A model generated the notes under the pieces. That model saw nothing but the letters and a program-made list of their open reading frames with translations. It was not told the DNA's origin and did no database searches. From CAZAFC01 sp964484675 (GTDB taxonomy: Bacteria > Patescibacteriota > Saccharimonadia > Saccharimonadales > UBA4665), in contig CAZAFC010000009.1 of the NCBI GenBank assembly GCA_964484675.1, forward strand, positions 1-44,090: DNA of 44,090 nucleotides, written 5' to 3'. Shown here one piece after another: positions 39,111-44,090 of the stretch. Position 1 is the stretch's first letter. Each line of letters starts with the position of its first letter. The position numbers and the translations under genes were made by a program.

Positions 39111-39857
39111 TTACGCGGGCGTGGTCGGCAAATGCGGCGCGCGCGGCACGAGCACCGGCTGGAACGTGCTGATTTCGCGGCGGAGTTTTTTGGCGTGCGG
39201 TACGTGGCGCTCAAACTCTGCCCAAAACGGCGCGCCGTGCTGCATCACTCGTGTGTGCACGAGCTCGTGCACCAGCACGTAGTCGATCAAATGCCACGGC
39301 AGCTGCATCAAAAACAGATTGAGCACGATTTCCTGGCGCGAGCTGCAACTTCCCCAGCGACTTTTGAGCTGTTTGATGTGCACTGAGCTGTACTCGTACG
39401 CTGTTTGCGCGGCGAGCGTTTGGAGCCGCTGTGGCAGTAGCGTTTCGCCCTCGAGCTTGAGCGCGCGCAGGCTGGCTTTGTGCGCGGCTGCCTGCACGCT
39501 CGGGTGCGCTTGAGTAAGTGACGTCGGATAGCGCACGCGAATTTCGTTGTGCTTGAGCTGCGTGCGAACACGCGCGCTGTTTGGCTGATCGAGATATGGC
39601 TCGAGCACGAGCCGGTGCGCTTTGCCGATGAGCTGCCCGTGCGCCAATGTTGTTTGAGGCGCTCGCGAGCGATTGTCGTTGATCCAGGCGATTCGGCCAA
39701 GCGCGAATTGCTCGCCGGCTTTGTACGGCAGCCAGGGCGGCAGCGAAATCCGCACGTCGCCGCGCGAGTTGATGCTCAGCCGAATGCTGCGATTGCCGCG
39801 CCGCTTGTACAGCGTGACCGTGCCGACGCCCGCAATGCTGACTTGTCGAGTGGCCAT
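39111..39857 (-). CDS. YgjP-like (DUF45) zinc metallopeptidase
   Basis: A 248-aa soluble protein of the YgjP/SprT-like group. The N-terminal half is beta-rich (RGNRSIRLSINSRGDVRISLP). SRWGSCSSR (166-174) is a family signature. The zinc site is HELVH (197-201), with E198 as base and further ligand candidates in the RVMQHGAPFWAEFERH segment. Members are predicted peptidases; their natural substrates are not well known. It lies 12 nt downstream of the P-loop kinase gene on the same strand and 14 nt before the kinase gene at 39096, so the three may be co-transcribed. Confidence 0.88.
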   Translation of the reverse strand: MATRQVSIAGVGTVTLYKRRGNRSIRLSINSRGDVRISLPPWLPYKAGEQFALGRIAWINDNRSRAPQTTLAHGQLIGKAHRLVLEPYLDQPNSARVRTQLKHNEIRVRYPTSLTQAHPSVQAAAHKASLRALKLEGETLLPQRLQTLAAQTAYEYSSVHIKQLKSRWGSCSSRQEIVLNLFLMQLPWHLIDYVLVHELVHTRVMQHGAPFWAEFERHVPHAKKLRREISTFQPVLVPRAPHLPTTPA

Positions 39858-39869
39858 CGCCTGCCTAGC

Positions 39870-40532
39870 CTATCGGATAACGATGTTGCGGCGCGAAAGA
39901 TCAACGCGTCCGGGGCCGTGGCTGGGCACGAGATTCACAAGACCCGGCCGCACCACTTTGGCATTGCCCTCGGCGGGAGTCACGAGATTGAGCTCGCGCA
40001 TGCGTTTCATAAAGGCGCTGATTTGCGTGTCAAACACATGCTTGCCGCTGATGACTACATAATCTTCGGTGCTCGAAGGATTTTGCATGCCCGCAGCCAG
40101 CCGGTCAAACATGGCCCGATCGAGCGCCATGGTGTATTTGTCGTCGGCGCGTCGCCTGTCACGCTTGCTGGCTCTGGCAAATGCGCTCTCGGTGTCGACT
40201 TGCAGCCAGATGAGTACTACTTCGCTGTGCGCCTTGCGGGCAAGTTCGCGCAGCACGCGCCGCTGGCTGGTGCGCATGGCATTGGCATCGTATACCACAC
40301 TGATGCCGGCACTCAAAAACTCGCTGGTCATATAATCCATCAGGTGCGAGATAACCTGATTTTCTTCGCGGTCGTAGCGTGGCTGCTCGAACAGCTCGGT
40401 CCGAATCCGGTCGCCCTGCACGTGCGCCGCTTGGAGGTTTTCGCACAGTTGCCGCGCGAAGTATGTTTTGCCGGCTCCCGGAAAGCCGTAGAGGAGAATC
40501 AAAACCGGTTTGCTTGGAATGATCTTTGGCAT
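39870..40532 (-). CDS. P-loop kinase/ATPase, zeta-toxin or AAA_33-like
   Basis: A 220-aa P-loop NTPase. Walker A is GFPGAGKT (16-23). A nucleotide-kinase-like core follows, with YDANAMRTSQRRVLRELARK, LIWLQVDTESAFARASKRDRR as lid-type arginines, and DKYTMALDRAMFDRL. The pattern fits the AAA_33/zeta-toxin kinase group, which phosphorylates small molecules such as sugars, nucleotides or UDP-GlcNAc. No antitoxin gene is adjacent, so a toxin role is unlikely. It has a TATACC box 7 nt before the ATG. The phosphorylated substrate cannot be read from sequence. Confidence 0.8.
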   Translation of the reverse strand: MPKIIPSKPVLILLYGFPGAGKTYFARQLCENLQAAHVQGDRIRTELFEQPRYDREENQVISHLMDYMTSEFLSAGISVVYDANAMRTSQRRVLRELARKAHSEVVLIWLQVDTESAFARASKRDRRRADDKYTMALDRAMFDRLAAGMQNPSSTEDYVVISGKHVFDTQISAFMKRMRELNLVTPAEGNAKVVRPGLVNLVPSHGPGRVDLSRRNIVIR

Positions 40533-40681
40533 CTATATAGGTATATCAGATTTTGGCCCAGAGGCAAAGTTTTGCTCGCTTTTCGTCCTTTTGGACTCAT
40601 CGGCACGAACGCACATTCGTGGAAGCGGTGAGGTATGTGTGGTATGAAGTTGGGTTTTTGATTGGAGTAAAGAAGCGGGCG

Positions 40682-40753
40682 GCGGAGCGGCCGGGATGCG
40701 CCTGGAAGATTCCGAAGCACGAACGAGGTGAACTCGTGGTCCGGCCGCTCCGC
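40682..40753 (-). terminator. Two-level GC-rich hairpin after the 40760 gene
   Basis: A perfect 13-bp inverted repeat (GCGGAGCGGCCGG at 40682-40694 with CCGGCCGCTCCGC at 40741-40753) encloses 46 nt that include an inner ACGAG-TTCAC-CTCGT hairpin. It begins 6 nt after the stop on the minus strand and has no T-run. It has the same design as the hairpin after the GHKL operon. Confidence 0.55.
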
Positions 40754-40759
40754 GGATGT

Positions 40760-41425
40760 CTACTTAGAGAAGACACTCGCATTTGTGGCCATCCACAGCT
40801 GGTCGCTGTAGTTGGCGGGGGCGTTCTGCGTGTTGACGCTGTGGTTGCAGAGCGCTTCGGCCGCGCCGTTGGTCAGGCTGTCGACGATCGGCTGAGGGTC
40901 GGTGGGGGTGCTGCCGACGTACCGGATGAGCCCGTCCAGATCATCCAGGCAGCTGATCCACTCGCCGGAAGTGGCGGTGGCCTGGAAGTCGTCACAGAGG
41001 TTCTGGACGTTCTGGGCTGTCAGGGCCGGGTGGTCCGCACCGAGCATGGCGTTGTTGTGCGCGACCGTGCACATCATGTTGTGGTCGGGAGTGCCGGTGA
41101 CCGAGTAGGTCGGGCGCCCGGCCGACAGTGCGCGGGTGTTGTCGGTGTAGTGGTACGTCACCCACAGGGTGCCCAGGGTGACGCCGCTGTCGTTCACGTT
41201 CTCGGCCATTAGATGCGTCACGTTGACTTCGGTGGAGGACGTCACCTGGTCGCCGTTGGCGTCGTAGCTGGTGTCATCGTTGACGACGGGCTCGGCGCCG
41301 ACGGACGCGCTCACGGTGCTGTCGGTCTTGCTGGAGTGGGACGTGTTGGGCGAGTGGAGCAGCCAGCCGGCGACGAGGCCGACGATGAGCATGAGGGCGC
41401 TGATGGCGGAGATGCGCTTGGACAT
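40760..41425 (-). CDS. Membrane-anchored extracytoplasmic protein, unknown
   Basis: A 221-aa protein with an N-terminal signal anchor (ISALMLIVGLVAGWLLHS, about 6-23) followed by a Ser/Thr-rich linker. The external domain of about 160 residues contains four cysteines (in MMCTVAHNN, NLCDDFQ, WISCLDD and EALCNHS), which could form two disulfides. A VTYHYTDN...RPTYSVTGTPDHN segment is beta-like; the C-terminal half is helical. No known fold is recognised. The ATG at 41425 is supported by AAGGAG 7 nt upstream. An AGCAC-GCTGT-GTGCT hairpin (41467-41481) lies in the leader and a long GC-rich hairpin follows the stop, the marks of the accessory class. Confidence 0.68.
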   Translation of the reverse strand: MSKRISAISALMLIVGLVAGWLLHSPNTSHSSKTDSTVSASVGAEPVVNDDTSYDANGDQVTSSTEVNVTHLMAENVNDSGVTLGTLWVTYHYTDNTRALSAGRPTYSVTGTPDHNMMCTVAHNNAMLGADHPALTAQNVQNLCDDFQATATSGEWISCLDDLDGLIRYVGSTPTDPQPIVDSLTNGAAEALCNHSVNTQNAPANYSDQLWMATNASVFSK

Positions 41426-41856
41426 GGAACGCTCCTTTTCAAGGAAACTCGAAACAATCACAAAGCAGCACACAGCGTGCTTCCGGGTTCTTTTCTCCTA
41501 TCACATAAGACCGGATGTACGGCGGCTAAGGCGCCAAGCTAGTAGCCGCTCGCGCATCCGATCTCATGAACTTCATTCACACATACCTGCTAAGGTGCTT
41601 CACCTCAGTGAAACGCTATTAATTATAACATATAACTTAAGCGCCTTCAATGGTTTCTCGGAGACAACCGCATTGCTAGGCAAACTGTGCGATGTGTTCG
41701 CCAGTGGTCCGTCGACGATCGACGACATATAGCCGAGCAGTTTCTGGCTGCACATGCTTACCCTATTCGCGGGCTGATAGCTCCTATATTACAATGTATC
41801 ATCATAGACAAGTTTCTGTTATTGTATGACTTTTATCATTAAGCTACTTGCAAATC
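41426..41856. other. Gene-free stretch upstream of two divergent genes
   Basis: About 430 bases without a credible gene. The first 60 hold the leader of the 40760 gene, including the ribosome site and the small hairpin at 41467-41481. The part from about 41600 is AT-richer and should contain the promoter of the RNB exonuclease gene, but I see no convincing -35/-10 pair. I see no RNA gene or repeat. Confidence 0.6.
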
Positions 41857-43887
41857 ATGACTTCCGAATCACACCATTTGAATAACTTGCCGACTAACAA
41901 GCTGGCTGTCGCGGCCGCCGCAGAGGCCAAGGCCTTCGCGCTACCCTCTGATTGGCGCGAAGGCAGAGCGGTCATTGACGGCTATGCAATTGACGCTCCT
42001 TATGTACTCGATGTGGATGATGCGGTCGGGCTGTCCAATGGCGAAAGTGGTTCTGAGCTGCGGGTGAGCGTTGCAGACACCGGTAGCTTCCTACATTCGC
42101 AGGTTGCAATAAGTAAATATGCGCGCCGCAACCTTCAAACTCGGTATAGCGGAACGAGAGTGCTGTTTCCAATGATTCCGCGCGAAGTAAGTCAGGATGC
42201 CCTGAGCTTGGTGCATGGTTCCGCGCGGCCAGTCCTAACCATTCATATGCCGGTTGATAATTTGTGGGGTACTGTCCCGCGCATTAGTCGGGACGTGATA
42301 CATACCTCGCGCGTTGACTATGCGGAGGTAGATCGTCTCATTGCGGCTGACGACACTAACGGTGTTGCGTTTCGTGGCCTTGCGAAGATTGCGCGTCATC
42401 TTTTTGCTGCTCGGCACCGCGAATCTAGTAGCGACTTGCCGTTCGTTTTTGATACCGAGGAAGGTGAGCTCAGAGATACACAAGACAGCACGACCGGGCA
42501 CCTCATCGTTGGAGAGGCGATGATTGCCGCCAATGCTGCAATGGCTCGTTTTATGCGCCATCACAATATTCCTGCCTTGTACCGAAACCACACCTTACCT
42601 GAGTTTTCGGAAGTTGACCCGAACGATTGGGCGCTCCAAATGCTGCTCGCTCGTGCTTCGTATGATACTCAGCCCAAGGGACACGTCGGGCTGAGGCTCG
42701 ATGCACAAAATCCGTACGCGCATGGCACGTCGCCGCTCCGACGTTTTTCTGATTTTGCCAATCATGCCAATGTGGCGGCGTTTCTGGATGAGCGCCCTTA
42801 CCCTTACCCAGAGGATCGTCTTGGGCGGATTGCTGATCGTATGCGCGCTATAGCGCTTCGCGACATTCAATATTACGGTGCGCGGCAACAAGCGCAGCAC
42901 CCCCTTTCGCCGCGCCAAAAGAAGGAGTATGGCCCAACGATTTCGCCGTATCGTCGGCCTAGCTATCTGATTGAAAAGTTTAACGATAATACTGCGGGGC
43001 CTGGTGAAATCGCCACGGCACTTTTTGGTGCCGAAGGTACGCCAGAGGATGTGCAAGCGGTCCGCGTGCGAGCTGCGCAGTATGCGGCCCAGAACATCCA
43101 TCATGCGCAATCGGCGCTGAAGGTTGCGCTCGATCGTGGCTACTTACGGTTGTACGTGAATGAGGCTGGAGAAGTACAAGAGAATCAGCTGCAGACTCGC
43201 GACGGAGTGTCTTATATGCACAACTTTAGGTCCGGGAATGCAGTGACGAGGGCAGTTCGTGTGGCGCGCCTTCTTGGCACAATCGCCGGCACTGCGGTTG
43301 AGCCGGTCATTCCCGCAAACAGAACGCGCGAAGGGCGTATTCGGGCCAAACCGCATATGTATCTTCTTAAGCTTGAGCGGGAGCAGCGAATCCACGTGGG
43401 GGGACTATGGTCGCGCGAGACCGACGAAGGCGTGCAAAGCAATATTACCGTGCGGATCGGTGACGCTTCGCACACTGTGGCGGCTACAGGTGCCACAAAG
43501 AAACAAGCCCGCGCCGCAGCGGCATGGGAGCTTATCGAGAAGCTCGACCTTCTGCAAAATCCCCCCGCGCCGTCTTCGCCCTCACGACCCAACTCGTCGC
43601 CCCAGATAGCGCGACTTGCCAAAGAGGAGATGCACAAGAACCCGATTGTCGCCCTTACGGCTCGCCAACAAACCGCTAGTCTAACGCCGGCAGCCTATGA
43701 ATTTATCCCAGCCGAAAACGGCGACATGGAGTGCCGCATTGTAGTCACCGACATTGATGGAGCCACTTATGGCGCGGTCGGTCGTGGTCCATCCAAAAAA
43801 GAAGCAAAGCAGCACGCGGCCGCCGGGGTGCTAGCCAAACTGCCGCCACGGCCGCTCAATAAGAAGGGCGACATGTATCAAGGCTAA
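41857..43887 (+). CDS. RNB-domain exoribonuclease with two C-terminal dsRNA-binding domains
   Basis: A 676-aa protein. The RNB catalytic domain starts almost at the N-terminus. Its metal-binding aspartates D46, D52, D54 and D55 (IDAPYVLDVDDA) have the exact spacing of RNase II/R, and the signature HGTSPLRRFSDF (289-300) contains the catalytic arginines. Cold-shock domains before RNB and an S1 domain after it, usual in RNase II/R, are not seen. A helical region (about 375-480) is followed by two double-stranded-RNA-binding motifs at about 500-566 (TKKQARAAAAWELIEKL) and 594-664 (SKKEAKQHAAAGVLAKL), joined by a Ser/Pro linker. The family degrades RNA 3' to 5'. dsRBDs would steer it to structured RNA. 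I chose the ATG at 41857; no ribosome site is obvious. Confidence 0.83.
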   Translation: MTSESHHLNNLPTNKLAVAAAAEAKAFALPSDWREGRAVIDGYAIDAPYVLDVDDAVGLSNGESGSELRVSVADTGSFLHSQVAISKYARRNLQTRYSGTRVLFPMIPREVSQDALSLVHGSARPVLTIHMPVDNLWGTVPRISRDVIHTSRVDYAEVDRLIAADDTNGVAFRGLAKIARHLFAARHRESSSDLPFVFDTEEGELRDTQDSTTGHLIVGEAMIAANAAMARFMRHHNIPALYRNHTLPEFSEVDPNDWALQMLLARASYDTQPKGHVGLRLDAQNPYAHGTSPLRRFSDFANHANVAAFLDERPYPYPEDRLGRIADRMRAIALRDIQYYGARQQAQHPLSPRQKKEYGPTISPYRRPSYLIEKFNDNTAGPGEIATALFGAEGTPEDVQAVRVRAAQYAAQNIHHAQSALKVALDRGYLRLYVNEAGEVQENQLQTRDGVSYMHNFRSGNAVTRAVRVARLLGTIAGTAVEPVIPANRTREGRIRAKPHMYLLKLEREQRIHVGGLWSRETDEGVQSNITVRIGDASHTVAATGATKKQARAAAAWELIEKLDLLQNPPAPSSPSRPNSSPQIARLAKEEMHKNPIVALTARQQTASLTPAAYEFIPAENGDMECRIVVTDIDGATYGAVGRGPSKKEAKQHAAAGVLAKLPPRPLNKKGDMYQG

Positions 43888-43932
43888 CTTTAGATATCTG
43901 ATGCGTCGATATGTTTCATGCGTAACTTGCTC

Positions 43933-43961
43933 GTGACAGATAGCCCGAAATAGCGTATAGT
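43933..43961 (+). promoter_or_regulatory. Promoter of tRNA-Trp
   Basis: GTGACA (43933-43938) and TATAGT (43956-43961) are 17 bp apart, about 75 nt before the tRNA 5' end. Confidence 0.55.
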
Positions 43962-44037
43962 AAGGCTCGCTTGCTTATAGTGAATTCAGCCGTCTTGCTC
44001 TTTTGGCGCAGCCGGCTCAAACTTTGGCAACAAACAT

Positions 44038-44090
44038 AGGGGTATAGCTCAGTTGGTAGAGCACCGGTCTCCAAAACCGGGTGTCGTAGG
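44038..44090 (+). tRNA. tRNA-Trp(CCA), 3' part cut by window edge
   Basis: The acceptor strand AGGGGTA is followed by U8, a D-arm GCTC...GAGC and an anticodon stem CCGGT/ACCGG. The loop CTCCAAA has anticodon CCA (Trp). The variable loop begins before the window ends. Because the anticodon is CCA and TGA serves as stop in this window, UGA recoding to Trp is not indicated. Confidence 0.95.

Noticed and set aside
1..44090. CRISPR array, insertion sequence, integrase or phage genes
   Set aside because: No regularly spaced direct repeats and no transposase or integrase motifs were seen anywhere in the window, even around the accessory island.
1..44090. UGA recoding (as in Gracilibacteria and Absconditabacteria)
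   Set aside because: TGA ends several clearly complete genes, for example the second GT4 gene and the GT2 gene, and the tRNA-Trp anticodon is CCA.

Overview
The window looks like chromosome of a Patescibacteria/CPR bacterium, most likely a Candidatus Saccharibacteria (TM7) relative. This is inferred from gene content, because no rRNA is present. The pointers are DnaX and RecR proteins that have lost their zinc-binding cysteines, a fused thymidylate kinase/ThyX-like protein paired with a dCTP deaminase, and compact, tightly packed genes. The standard code fits, with TGA, TAA and TAG all used as stops. By eye the DNA is moderately GC-rich.

Layout. 1-5.7 kb: partial tRNA-Gln, a VanY-type D,D-carboxypeptidase, then a + strand run of alpha/beta hydrolase, two GT4 glycosyltransferases and an AI-2E family permease (envelope glycoconjugates). 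5.7-13.8 kb: a - strand replication/repair run, dnaX-dnaB-GT-C-like membrane protein-ybaB-recR-nrnA-cysS. 13.9-15.4 kb: a SLOG-fold protein and a conserved small protein. 15.5-21.3 kb: an accessory island, all on the - strand. It holds three paralogous beta-repeat proteins, a GHKL ATPase coupled to an unknown 309-aa protein, a four-helix membrane protein and a decayed second copy of it. 21.3-35.3 kb: the ribosomal/transcription cluster secE-nusG-rplK-rplA-rplJ-rplL in its classical order on the - strand. It is opened up by insertions: dcd with tmk-thyX, an M20 peptidase, an MprF-like transferase, a cupin, alanine racemase and two unknown genes. 35.3-44.1 kb: a GT2 glycosyltransferase, a presenilin/signal-peptide-peptidase-like GxGD protease, an orphan histidine kinase, a YgjP-type metallopeptidase, a P-loop kinase, a membrane-anchored unknown, an RNB exoribonuclease with two double-stranded-RNA-binding domains, and a partial tRNA-Trp.

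Two styles of gene expression are visible. Many housekeeping and envelope genes have a TATACT-like -10 box only 6-9 nt before the start codon and no Shine-Dalgarno, as expected for leaderless mRNAs. The accessory genes (the island, plus 32.7-34.0, 36.9-37.9 and 40.8-41.4 kb) instead tend to have a 5' leader with a small hairpin and a GGAG-type ribosome site. Directly after the stop they have a long GC-rich hairpin that usually contains a second small inner hairpin. Their codon choice is more C/G-ending. This shared packaging suggests one co-inherited accessory gene class and is the best candidate here for an undescribed system. The three paralogs plus the GHKL ATPase operon form its densest part.

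The ribosomal genes carry readable control elements: TAGACA/TAGACT-N17-TATAAT promoters before rplJ and rplK, an L10-type leader with an intrinsic attenuator before rplJ-rplL, and a promoter plus attenuator-like hairpin before secE-nusG.
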